Shown here in pieces: positions 27,334-36,698 of a stretch of DNA of 42,297 bases. The position numbers and the translations under genes are program-made. This DNA is from Nitrososphaerales archaeon. GTDB taxonomy: Archaea > Thermoproteota > Nitrososphaeria > Nitrososphaerales > JACAEJ01. The number at the start of each line of letters is the position of its first letter. The first letter of the stretch is position 1. The DNA lies in NCBI GenBank assembly GCA_013388925.1, contig JACAEJ010000059.1:1-42297 (forward strand), in the 5' to 3' direction. The notes beneath the pieces were generated by a model. The model worked only from the letters and a program-made list of their open reading frames with translations. It was not told the origin of the DNA and searched no databases.

Positions 27334-30222
27334 ATGGCGGAGTCTCCAAAGGGCGCGTTTTCTATGCTTGCTAGACCGATAAGGAGGGCTATTGGCGATA
27401 GGGGCTTCTATGAGCCCACGGAGCCACAAGAAAAGGCAATACCATCGATAATACAAGGCAAGAACATCCTCCTTATTGCCCCAACTGGTACTGGCAAGAC
27501 GGAAGCTGCTTTTCTGCCAATCTTGAACTTCATTATAAAGCTAGGAGAGAAGAAGATGGGCATAAAAGCTCTCTACATAACTCCTCTAAGGGCCCTGAAT
27601 AGAGATCTGCTTGAGAGGTTAGAATGGTGGTGCAAGAGGCTCGATGTAAGACTCGCGGTGAGACATGGGGATACAGAACCGAAAGAGAGAGTCATCCAAG
27701 CTAGATTTCCTCCAGACGTTCTTATAACTACCCCCGAGACTCTGCAAGCGATTTTGCCAGGCAGATTGATGAGGATGCACCTTAAGTCGATAAGATGGGT
27801 AATAGTGGACGAAGTCCACGAACTAGCCACAGATAAGAGGGGAAGTCAATTGGCGCTGGGCCTTGAAAGGTTGAGGCACCTTATCGGAGGAGACTTCCAG
27901 ACAATCGGCTTGTCTGCCACTATAGGAACACCAGAAGAAGTAGCGAAGTTTCTAGTTGGTAGGGACAGACCATGTGAGATAATTCACGTCCCCGTTGCCA
28001 GATTCATGCAGTTAAAGATTATTTTACCAAAGCCTGCAAAAGAAGATTTTGAGCTTTCCGAGAAATTGTACATCTATCCAGAGGTTGCTTCAAGACTCAG
28101 AGTGATGAGGAGTCTAATAGAAGAAAAAGCATCCGCACTTCTGTTCACCAACACCAGATCTGAAGCCGAAATCCTTGCTAGCCGCTTCAGGGTTTGGGAC
28201 GCAAATTTGCCGATAGGAGTTCACCATGGCTCCCTGTCAAGGGCGTCCCGTATGGCCACTGAAAGAGCCTTGAAGGAGGGCAGATTGCTGGGAATTGTCT
28301 CTACATCGTCGTTGGAGTTAGGAATAGATGTAGGAACCCTCGAAATGGTCATTCAGTACAACTCGCCAAGACAGGTTACCCGATTACTTCAGAGAGTGGG
28401 AAGGAGTGGCCACAAGATCGGAGGGATTGCAAAGGGCGTGATAATAACTCAGGACTCTGACGATGTCCTTGAAGCCCTAGTTATAGCCCGCCGTGCCCTA
28501 ATCGAAGAATTGGAGCCAGCCCCTATACCTGACAAGCCTCTTGACGCGCTGGCCCACCAGATAGTTGGGTTGATGATGCATAAAGGAAGGTGGAGCTTCG
28601 AAGAGGTCTTGAGCATCTTTGGGAGAGCCTACCCCTACAGAGACTTGTCTGAAGAAGACCTGAAGAGAGTCCTTGAATACATGCACACAAGATATCCAAG
28701 GCTTGCCTGGGCATCATTTCAGGACAGATTCTTTACAAAGCCCCAGAGGAGAGAAGAGCTCTACAATTATTACTTCCAGAATTTGTCCATGATCCCCGAC
28801 GAGAAGCAGTTTATAGTCATAGAAGAAGATAAAGGAGAGCCCCTAGGAGTCTTGGACGAGGCCTTTGTTGCTGAGCACGGAGAGATAGGCACGAAGTTTA
28901 TCGAGGGTGGCTCCGTTTGGAAGATCCTTCAGGTATATAAGGATAGGATATACGTTAAGGCTGAGCAGGACTCCACCGGAGCGATTCCTAGCTGGGTCGG
29001 TGAGGAGATCCCCGTGCCCTTTGATGTTGCAAACGAAGTGGGAGCTATGAGAAGTAGGGTAGAAGATATGCTTACAACGGGATTGGATTATGATGATATG
29101 ACCAAAGAACTGTGCAGAGTCTACCTCTGTGACGCTCAGACGATGCTCTTGGCCATATCAGAGATGATAGATCAATTTAGGGCGAAAGCTCCCATACCAA
29201 CCGACAAGAGGATTACGATAGAGCAGTGGGCGGGCTTCATAATAGTGAACTGCTGCTTTGGCTCCTTGGTCAACCGCACCCTATCTAGGGTGCTAGGATT
29301 GATTCTATCAGAGAAGCTAGGTCTGCCCATCAGGGTTCAGCAGGATCCTTATCGAATAATAATCCAGACAGATAGGGCAGGACCTGGAGACGTAGCCTCA
29401 ATAATAAAGGGATTGGCCCATCAAAATGTCGGGGAGATGGCAATAAGGGCCTACACGAGAGCAGGCATCTTCAAGCGAAGGTTCCTTCATGTCGCCAGGA
29501 AGTTCGGGGCAGTATCACGGGATATCGATCTGAGCGATGTAAGCCTAAGCAACCTTATGAAGGGTTTTGAGGACACGGCCATTTACTATGAAGCCTTGAA
29601 GACAACCTTATCCGACGATGCTGATGTAGAGCGAACTGAAATCATCCTCAAAAAGATAGCATCTGGCGACATAGAGATCGCTCTAATAAAGAACTTAGGC
29701 TTCATCACTCCTATATCGAAGATAGGGATAGAGGAGATGGGCAGGATGGGGGACATAATACCCCCTCAGAGGATGAGACACATACTGATAAGATCTGTTC
29801 ATGCTCGGCTCTTGAGCGAAAGCAGGACCTTTGTCTGCATCAACTGCTGGCAGTATGCTGATCTGTTGAGAGTTATTGACCTTCAGGGAGGGATCGAGTG
29901 CCCAAAATGTGGCTCATCAAGGATAGGACTGATCGATGAACCAGTAGAGAAGATAATGTCTTTATGTGAAAAGATGCTTTCGATAAAGGAGCCATCCGAT
30001 AAGGAAAAATCAATGCTAAGAAAGGCTACTAGATCTGCAGAATTGATCGCCAAATATGGATTTGCCGCTATAATGGTACTTGTTTCTAGGGGGGTTGGCA
30101 CATCGGATGCTTCTATGGTATTGGAAGAAGAGCGGAATGTGGACGATAGATTGATAGAGTTGATAATAGAAGCCGAGAAGAAGGCCTTGAAGAGAAAGTT
30201 CTTCGTCACTCATGAGCATTAA
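27334..30222 (+). CDS. lhr: Lhr-family DEAD/DEAH ATP-dependent helicase
   Basis: APTGTGKTEAAFLP, VDEVHEL, GLSATIGTPEE, QRVGRSGHKIGG; C-terminal Zn motif CINCW..CPKCG. Confidence 0.95.
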   Translation: MAESPKGAFSMLARPIRRAIGDRGFYEPTEPQEKAIPSIIQGKNILLIAPTGTGKTEAAFLPILNFIIKLGEKKMGIKALYITPLRALNRDLLERLEWWCKRLDVRLAVRHGDTEPKERVIQARFPPDVLITTPETLQAILPGRLMRMHLKSIRWVIVDEVHELATDKRGSQLALGLERLRHLIGGDFQTIGLSATIGTPEEVAKFLVGRDRPCEIIHVPVARFMQLKIILPKPAKEDFELSEKLYIYPEVASRLRVMRSLIEEKASALLFTNTRSEAEILASRFRVWDANLPIGVHHGSLSRASRMATERALKEGRLLGIVSTSSLELGIDVGTLEMVIQYNSPRQVTRLLQRVGRSGHKIGGIAKGVIITQDSDDVLEALVIARRALIEELEPAPIPDKPLDALAHQIVGLMMHKGRWSFEEVLSIFGRAYPYRDLSEEDLKRVLEYMHTRYPRLAWASFQDRFFTKPQRREELYNYYFQNLSMIPDEKQFIVIEEDKGEPLGVLDEAFVAEHGEIGTKFIEGGSVWKILQVYKDRIYVKAEQDSTGAIPSWVGEEIPVPFDVANEVGAMRSRVEDMLTTGLDYDDMTKELCRVYLCDAQTMLLAISEMIDQFRAKAPIPTDKRITIEQWAGFIIVNCCFGSLVNRTLSRVLGLILSEKLGLPIRVQQDPYRIIIQTDRAGPGDVASIIKGLAHQNVGEMAIRAYTRAGIFKRRFLHVARKFGAVSRDIDLSDVSLSNLMKGFEDTAIYYEALKTTLSDDADVERTEIILKKIASGDIEIALIKNLGFITPISKIGIEEMGRMGDIIPPQRMRHILIRSVHARLLSESRTFVCINCWQYADLLRVIDLQGGIECPKCGSSRIGLIDEPVEKIMSLCEKMLSIKEPSDKEKSMLRKATRSAELIAKYGFAAIMVLVSRGVGTSDASMVLEEERNVDDRLIELIIEAEKKALKRKFFVTHEH

Positions 30223-30565
30223 GATTTTAGGTAAACTTGATCCAAGTGCGAATTTCAACAGTATGTCTTTTTGAATTGATAAGTTAATTCGCATCCTATT
30301 TTTACATTCTTTCACATAATTTATGCATTGGTAAATGCCAAAAACAAGTTATGCTTGTTGCCATGAGACTTAGGAAAAGAGCTTTCAATAATCAACTGTT
30401 TTGTTGCAAAATCAGGCTGAAGGGACTTGATATCGGATGTTTTGCTCTAATTCCCTATTCTCTAAGAATCTTCATGATTTTCTACTTCTCTTCTTGAAGA
30501 ATTAAGCACCTTCCCAAGTGTAACAAGGCAATTGGGCCCAAAACTTTAAAAGCGAGTAAAAAATC

Positions 30566-30955
30566 ATGGCTGTCATGAAACTGAATCCTATAGGCATTAT
30601 AGGTGGCATCATTCTGATAGTCTCTCCTTTCCTCGCATGGATTAGTGTCTTCTTCATTAATATTAGTCTGCTTGATATGGCTCTTTCCGGTGACATGGTT
30701 TCTATCCTCATTCTAATTCTACTCATAGTGGGTGGCATCATAGCTCTCTTCAAAGGACTCATAGGCGGTATCATAGGTCTGGTCGGAGTGCTCATCTTCA
30801 CTGCATTCTCTCTTGCACAGGGTGCGCCTATCTCAGTCTTTGGCTTGGGATACTACTTGGGATGGGTAGGCTCCATCATAAGCATAGCCTCTATCTTTTT
30901 CAAGCCACGTGTAACCCCAACTTCGCCGCCTTCACCACCACCTCCCCCACCCTAG
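30566..30955 (+). CDS. small multi-TM membrane protein with Pro-rich C-terminus
   Basis: Strongly hydrophobic segments; ends SPPSPPPPPP. Confidence 0.75.
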   Translation: MAVMKLNPIGIIGGIILIVSPFLAWISVFFINISLLDMALSGDMVSILILILLIVGGIIALFKGLIGGIIGLVGVLIFTAFSLAQGAPISVFGLGYYLGWVGSIISIASIFFKPRVTPTSPPSPPPPPP

Positions 30956-31024
30956 ACTCCAAGTTGAGAGATAACGTAAGAGTGTGGATATTGGCCAATC
31001 GGTAGATGTATTAAGAAATCTGAG

Positions 31025-31606
31025 TTATTTAGCTAACAATAGCTCCATGAGTGTCTTCTGGTCTATCTCGGCCCTGCTTCTCCAACCTATGTAAAGCATA
31101 TCATGTTCGTCCTTTGACAGGTAGCCAATCCTGATGAATCTATCTAAGTTTATGTCCACTCTCCACTTCGGGAACTTCTCCCTCAAAATCTGTTCTATAT
31201 CGCTCCTTGGGGCTCTCCCCTGTCTTGATGTTATCAAGGCTATGCTGGCAGCTAGGGCCGCTAGGTCGTCGATCCTCCAGCCGGACGCCATCAAGTCGCT
31301 AGCTGTGAGTGGGTTCTTTATTGTAACGAAGAACCTAGCCCTGTCCAACTGCTCCTCAGATGGCTTGTCCCTTATATTACCCTCCTCAAACACTACCTTG
31401 ACCTGGAGGTTCAGCCTATCTAGCTCCGAATTCAACAGACCTATGATGTCCATAAAGTCCTTGCCAAGGATCTTCTTCAGCTCCCACCCCCTTATCCCCG
31501 GCCTTCTGTGTCTCTGAAAGAAGAGCAACTGAGACGCCCTCTTCAACCTTCTATCTATCTCAACCTCTCTCTCGCTCAACCTCTCTCCTCCCCAATCCTC
31601 TTCCAA
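31025..31606 (-). CDS. KITE/Nse3(MAGE)-like winged-helix partner of SMC complex (193 aa)
   Basis: Third gene of the SMC operon; LAASIALITSRQGRAPRSDIEQILREKFP..RFIRIGYLSKDEHDMLYIGWRSRAEIDQKTLMELL matches the layout of the MAGE/Nse3 C-terminal winged helix and its W-G-x-R-A-x-x-E-like end. Confidence 0.65.
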   Translation of the reverse strand: MEEDWGGERLSEREVEIDRRLKRASQLLFFQRHRRPGIRGWELKKILGKDFMDIIGLLNSELDRLNLQVKVVFEEGNIRDKPSEEQLDRARFFVTIKNPLTASDLMASGWRIDDLAALAASIALITSRQGRAPRSDIEQILREKFPKWRVDINLDRFIRIGYLSKDEHDMLYIGWRSRAEIDQKTLMELLLAK

Positions 31607-32379
31607 TGTTCGTAGTCGAAGGCGATGGGCAAAGAAATGGACCTCTTCTTGGCTGACGACTCTCTTGTCTCCCTTAGAGGGACTATGAATGTTCTCTCCT
31701 CTAAGGGGTCGTTTATGAGCGTTGCAAAGCCCTCCGTTAGGATAAAGCTGACTAAGTAGGCCCTCTCTAAAGTTTCTTCAAAGGTATCAGCGTATATGAA
31801 ATCCCAATAGTCGATCTTATCTTTGGCAATCAGTTTACTCGTAAGTTCTTTTAATAATTTCTTCATTCTCCCATCAAAATCCTTCATGGACAGGACCCTG
31901 AGCTTTATCAGATCGTCCACTTCAAGAGGGCCCACGGTAGAGCCTGGAGTAAAATCCTCCTTCCACCTCTCGCTCAGGGGCAGGAGGCAGTTCCAATAAT
32001 CTATGGCCTTTTTCAACCTCTGGGGAAAGACTTGATTAATCTCGACTATGGGGTGCCAAGCATCGAGGAAGGCTTCAGACATGGTCTTCGAGTCCAACAG
32101 TCTTATCTTCAGCTCGACGAAGAGGGGGTCTATGTAAAGTGAAGATGATCGGTGCTTTATCCAATCGCTCTGTAACTTTATTATTGATGAGATGCCGTTT
32201 ATGGCTTCAACGTCCAAGAGTAGTTCGTCCAAGAGTCTCCAGTTAGGGAGTAGCTTCTTGAGCTTTACAAGGGAAGCCTTGACGTCGACCTCAAACGGGT
32301 TCACTCCTCTTACTTCCACAGTTCTGCACATCTCGACTACTCTCAGCAGGTCCTCTAGGCTAACCTTATTTGTTGGCAA
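31576..32379 (-). CDS. Nse4-like kleisin (267 aa)
   Basis: C-terminus YWDFIYADTFEETLERAYLVSFILTEGFATLIND..PL...SISLPIAFDYEHWKRI parallels the Nse4 C-terminal domain (F-x-F-V-I-N-P-x-S-F-x-x-T-V-E-N-L-F-Y-x-S-F-L-I-x-D-G); overlaps both neighbours. Confidence 0.65.
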   Translation of the reverse strand: MPTNKVSLEDLLRVVEMCRTVEVRGVNPFEVDVKASLVKLKKLLPNWRLLDELLLDVEAINGISSIIKLQSDWIKHRSSSLYIDPLFVELKIRLLDSKTMSEAFLDAWHPIVEINQVFPQRLKKAIDYWNCLLPLSERWKEDFTPGSTVGPLEVDDLIKLRVLSMKDFDGRMKKLLKELTSKLIAKDKIDYWDFIYADTFEETLERAYLVSFILTEGFATLINDPLEERTFIVPLRETRESSAKKRSISLPIAFDYEHWKRIGEERG

Positions 32380-34276
32380 GGTCCTTCACCACCCTCGCTT
32401 CGGACCTTCCTTGAATGCTCTGGACAACTATCACGTGAATGTCCTTTTCCGCCAGAGCCAGTTGACTGGGCGTGATCATAAGGTACTGGATGTCCTTCCT
32501 CTCCCTTATGGTCGAGACTATGACCTTGAATATGGCCTCGCGGTTCCTTGGGTCCATGTGAATGTCGAATTCGTCTACAGCCCTGAAGGGAGACATGATT
32601 TGCTGTTGCAAAGAAAGCAAGAATGCCATTATGGACACAGTCCTCTCGCCGCCACTTTGAGTGTAGGCATCCAATATCGTTGGTCTTGCTCCCCTGAAGC
32701 CAACGTTAAGTTCGAGACCAGCAGTCTCTACGTCTTCAAGGCCGTTGAGTCTTACGTTGCCTATGGCATCTATCTTTGATAGGATGTTCTGGTAAGAGGG
32801 GTTAATATTGTCTATGAGCTTCTGTAAGAAATTCCTCCAGACCTTCTTCCTCTCCTCGAGCTCTGCCAAGGTGCTCTTTCTGTTTTCAGACACTATTGCC
32901 GCCTTCTCCTTTAATTCGTTAAAAGTCTTCGAATAGGCCTTGTACATATCTTCAGCCTCTTCCGGTATGCTCCCAAGGGACTGGAGTCGCGCGTCCGTTA
33001 TTTTGATCTCGGCGTCTATATCTATTAGCCCCCTCTCCGTCTCTATTCTATCACCAGCCTTGTCAATCAGAGGGGATAATTCGCCCAACTTTGTCTCGTG
33101 GTCTTTTATCTCTCTCTTTATGTCATCGATTTCATCCTCTATGATCTTCTTTCTGAAGCCCAGTACTGCCTCGTTCACCCTGTAATTGACGTAACTCTCC
33201 AGACTTGAGCCTACCTCCTTCTCCAGTCTACCTAACGCAATCTGGGTTTCTGTTATCCTATCTTCAATCTTATGCTTGCTATCGCCAAAGCCCTGAACTC
33301 TCTCGACCAGCTTTCCAGATGGCTCCATGTTCAATTGATTGAGGATGTTTTCTGTGACTTGAATCTCCGTTATGGATTTCTCCAGCTCAAGAAGGGAGTA
33401 GTAGAGCTTCCTTTGCTCCAGTTGCTGAAGGGTCAGTTTATCATAGGCGCCCTTTACGAGCCCTTTTGTCTGCTCCGTCCTTGTTACTATGTTATCCAGA
33501 GTGTTGGTCTTGCTCTTTAACTTCTCCTTAAGAGATGCTATGACCCTCTCCTGTCTTATCACTTGGGCCCATACGGACTCTCTCTCCAAAAGCTCCCTTC
33601 TTTCAATGAGCTCTTTTCTAAGCAAGCTCTTTTCATAGATCTCTCTCCAATATGCCAAGGTCTGCTCGGCACTTTCAAGGGCCCTTAGAATGGATTCCTC
33701 TTCGCTCACTAAACCCAATAATCTATCCTCGGCTTCCAGCACCCTGCTTCTGTAGTCTTGGAAGCCCACGGCTTCTTCCACCATCTTCAACTTGTCCTGT
33801 GGGGATACCACACTAAATTCCTCCACCATGTTCTGGTGCATTATGATGAGCATGTTGTCAGGGTTTATGCCAAATTCTCTAAAGAGCCTCGTAACTTGGC
33901 TCTTGTCCATCTCACGATAGTCCGCTTCGTACCAATAAGAACCATCTTTTCTCAGGTAGCGAGAGAGCATAAAAATATCGGACTTGGAGAAGGGTATGGG
34001 CCTCTTGCCATTTCTTTGCCTGTTGTCAAACATAAGAGTGGCCCTTGCCACCTCTTTACCATGCCTTATTAGGTCACTAAGCTTTCTGCTCCTTTCTGTA
34101 TAGGTCTGGCCAAATACCACAGACATAGCAAGAAGTATCGATGACTTGCCAGCCCCGTTTGGGCCACACACCACATTCAACCCAGGCCTCAAAGGGATTC
34201 TTGCATACTCGTAGGACATGAAGTTCTCTAGGATGACCTCTTCTATCCTTACTGGTATCTTCGTTTCAGATAGCAT
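32366..34276 (-). CDS. short SMC ATPase, Smc5/6-like
   Basis: Walker A GPNGAGKSS; PDNMLIIMHQNMVEEFSVVSPQDKLKMVEEAVG; signature QSGGERTVSIMAFLLSLQ; FRAVDEFDIHMDPRNREAIFKVI; QYLMITPSQL. The last three are Smc5-type head motifs. Confidence 0.9.
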   Translation of the reverse strand: MLSETKIPVRIEEVILENFMSYEYARIPLRPGLNVVCGPNGAGKSSILLAMSVVFGQTYTERSRKLSDLIRHGKEVARATLMFDNRQRNGKRPIPFSKSDIFMLSRYLRKDGSYWYEADYREMDKSQVTRLFREFGINPDNMLIIMHQNMVEEFSVVSPQDKLKMVEEAVGFQDYRSRVLEAEDRLLGLVSEEESILRALESAEQTLAYWREIYEKSLLRKELIERRELLERESVWAQVIRQERVIASLKEKLKSKTNTLDNIVTRTEQTKGLVKGAYDKLTLQQLEQRKLYYSLLELEKSITEIQVTENILNQLNMEPSGKLVERVQGFGDSKHKIEDRITETQIALGRLEKEVGSSLESYVNYRVNEAVLGFRKKIIEDEIDDIKREIKDHETKLGELSPLIDKAGDRIETERGLIDIDAEIKITDARLQSLGSIPEEAEDMYKAYSKTFNELKEKAAIVSENRKSTLAELEERKKVWRNFLQKLIDNINPSYQNILSKIDAIGNVRLNGLEDVETAGLELNVGFRGARPTILDAYTQSGGERTVSIMAFLLSLQQQIMSPFRAVDEFDIHMDPRNREAIFKVIVSTIRERKDIQYLMITPSQLALAEKDIHVIVVQSIQGRSEARVVKDLANK

Positions 34277-34360
34277 ACTCCTGACTCTCCAACCATATCG
34301 GCTTAAATCGAATGGGTAAAATGATGTTAAACTTATAGATTAAGATATTTATCAGAAGGG

Positions 34361-34993
34361 CTAACCCTCTATAGACCGAACGAATTCATCCTTGTTCTTG
34401 ATGGACTTTAGAGCGTAGTTGTGCCTCTTCTCATAACCTACGGTGGAATATGGTCTATTCCCATAATTGTGCCCAGGGTAAATCCTAACACCGCTATCTA
34501 GCCTCATCAACCTTGAAAGGCTATTATACAAATCTTCAGAACTTCCTCCTTCAAGATCTGTTCTTCCACACCCTCCCACGAAGAGCGCGTCCCCTGTCAG
34601 AAGGTTCTTGTCGATCAAGAGGCAGACACTCTCAGGGGTGTGGCCAGGGGTGTGAATGATTCTTATCTTCAACGAGCCCACTTCCACTACATCTCCATCT
34701 TTTACAGACAAATCCTTCGCGACCCTCGATCTCTTGTGCATTACTATCTTTGCCCCTGTCCTTAACACCAACTCTTCATTCCCCCTTATGTGGTCGAAAT
34801 GGGTATGAGTGTTTATTATATACGCTATTTTCAGATGGTGCTTCTCAGCCTCTCTAATTATTCTACTGACCCCCCCTGCCGGGTCTACCACAACGGCGAG
34901 CCCAGAATCCTCATCCCCTATCAAGTAGGTAAAGTTGTTCATGTCTCCTATGAGCATCTGAATGAAGATCATTTCTGGCAATTCTTTCCCCAT
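34361..34993 (-). CDS. MBL-fold hydrolase (glyoxalase II-like)
   Basis: NTHTHFDHIRGN, HTPGHTPES, TGDALFVGGCGRTDL, YPGHNYG. Confidence 0.93.
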   Translation of the reverse strand: MGKELPEMIFIQMLIGDMNNFTYLIGDEDSGLAVVVDPAGGVSRIIREAEKHHLKIAYIINTHTHFDHIRGNEELVLRTGAKIVMHKRSRVAKDLSVKDGDVVEVGSLKIRIIHTPGHTPESVCLLIDKNLLTGDALFVGGCGRTDLEGGSSEDLYNSLSRLMRLDSGVRIYPGHNYGNRPYSTVGYEKRHNYALKSIKNKDEFVRSIEG

Positions 34994-35046
34994 CTTATGC
35001 TTTAAACAGATCGATCATAAGGCTAAAGACATTTAAATTCAAGTCC

Positions 35047-35748
35047 ATGGATAGGTTTCAGTCCATGGTGATAGCTGGCAAAGTCTTTATTGTAAGGGAA
35101 GAAATAGACCTTCTGGCGATGGCTTCAAAGCTGAAGGACTTTAGGACTGAAGAGACTCAGAAGTTTGATGATAGAGAACTAAAGCTCATCACAGAAATAG
35201 ACGACGTTAAGATGGTGGGAGAAACTCTGCACGGAAGGTATTCGCAAGATCGAGTCGTAACGATATACCACAGGGGAAAGAGAATACCGACGATAAGGAC
35301 AATAGAGGCGACTTTCGTATTCTCCAACTACCAAGATAGAGTTTTCTTGACGGTTTTAGAGAAAAAACTACTGGCCAACAACATAGCAAATCAGCTCAGC
35401 AAGATACTCTTCATAACGACGGGTCATGTGCTAGAGGCAAGGATTACTCCCGACATAATGAGGAGCTTCCATGAGCAGAACTTTGAGGATACAAAGGTTG
35501 TGTTCTTCGATGATGTGGATATTCCCAACGTGAACAAGCTATCCCTCTATGGCTCGGGCTTGGCAGATACAACACTTTACAACGATTACTGCAACCATGG
35601 CAAAGTGTGGTACATAGTGATAAAGCCAAAGAAGTACGGTTTCATAGTAGGAATAACCCGTGACGGAGTGGTGACCATATTCAGTAGGGTAGAGGACAAT
35701 GACTACATAAACTATGTCACAAACGAAATCTATCCCTTGATATCCTGA
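35047..35748 (+). CDS. uncharacterized protein (233 aa)
   Basis: Long ORF with ATG start; beta-rich sequence; no family recognised. Confidence 0.8.
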   Translation: MDRFQSMVIAGKVFIVREEIDLLAMASKLKDFRTEETQKFDDRELKLITEIDDVKMVGETLHGRYSQDRVVTIYHRGKRIPTIRTIEATFVFSNYQDRVFLTVLEKKLLANNIANQLSKILFITTGHVLEARITPDIMRSFHEQNFEDTKVVFFDDVDIPNVNKLSLYGSGLADTTLYNDYCNHGKVWYIVIKPKKYGFIVGITRDGVVTIFSRVEDNDYINYVTNEIYPLIS

Positions 35749-36581
35749 TCCTTCTTCGATTTCAACTCTTCTAAGATTTTCTTCAGGTAGGGTGCCTCTT
35801 CATACCCATGGATGTACTCTGAAATCTTCATGTAGACTTCGTCTGGTCTGCGAATACCAAACAAAACGTAGGAGCTTCTCCCCCTCGGGACGGAGACATT
35901 CCTGCCACCGCTTATCGCTACGCCTCCGCCGACTCCCTTCTTAGCTGCGCCTATGCCAGCAGTAACCGCGGCCAGGTCCGCCCCAAGCCCAAAGCCAGAA
36001 GCAGTTATTGGGAATATAGTACCATAGTTGAACAGGCGGCCCAAGAGGCCTTTTGTTAGGACGAGATCGACAATCTTGCCATGAACCATCTCCCTCTTCT
36101 TGTAGGACAAAAAGCTCAACTCAGAAATTATTCGTAGATTTGTGATATAGAAGGTGTGGCCTCTTCGGTAGAACTCCGTGAAGACGAACCCAAAGGCGCC
36201 TGCCAAGATGGATGGAAGTTGCATGTAGTACGGAGGCAGATTGTATATCAAAACGATGACTATTCCTGCAACGACCATAATAAGGGCGAAAAAGAACCAC
36301 CTCCAAGTAATCTTTAGGATGGCGAGGGCAAGAAAGGGAAAAGCAATGAAGACTCCCCAGAGCAGAACGAAAAGCTGATCCTTTGCCAAACCTATCAGAT
36401 CTATCTGCTCCAACCAATCCACTATCTGGGCTCTGTATAGAACAAAGACGCCACCTGCGAGCATCATATACGAAAAAATCACATAGAAATCCAAGAACGC
36501 AAGGGGGTGGGGCTTTAGAGACTCGACGAGCTCTTCATCTTCGATCAGCTTCAAACTCTTGGACTTGTCCATCTCAATCAA
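35730..36581 (-). CDS. bacterial-PH-like domain membrane protein
   Basis: Four hydrophobic segments followed by FYITNLRIISELSFLSYKKREMVHGKIVDLVLTKGLLGRLFNYGTIFPI. Confidence 0.8.
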   Translation of the reverse strand: MIEMDKSKSLKLIEDEELVESLKPHPLAFLDFYVIFSYMMLAGGVFVLYRAQIVDWLEQIDLIGLAKDQLFVLLWGVFIAFPFLALAILKITWRWFFFALIMVVAGIVIVLIYNLPPYYMQLPSILAGAFGFVFTEFYRRGHTFYITNLRIISELSFLSYKKREMVHGKIVDLVLTKGLLGRLFNYGTIFPITASGFGLGADLAAVTAGIGAAKKGVGGGVAISGGRNVSVPRGRSSYVLFGIRRPDEVYMKISEYIHGYEEAPYLKKILEELKSKKDQDIKG

Positions 36582-36698
36582 GATTTCTGTGTATCAATTT
36601 AAGTCTTTAATGCTCGCCCTTCAGTTCTTTTAACCTCCACGTCAAATTTGTGATGCAGATGGAACCTTTTTACCCATGTATTTTGTACTATAATTCAG

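Noticed and set aside
32192-32779. 195-aa plus-strand ORF opposite kleisin/SMC
   Set aside because: Antisense shadow of two well-supported CDSs.
31025-34276. Wadjet/MukBEF-like anti-plasmid system
   Set aside because: No JetD/Toprim-like gene adjacent, and the SMC head motifs read as Smc5-like rather than MukB/JetC-like.
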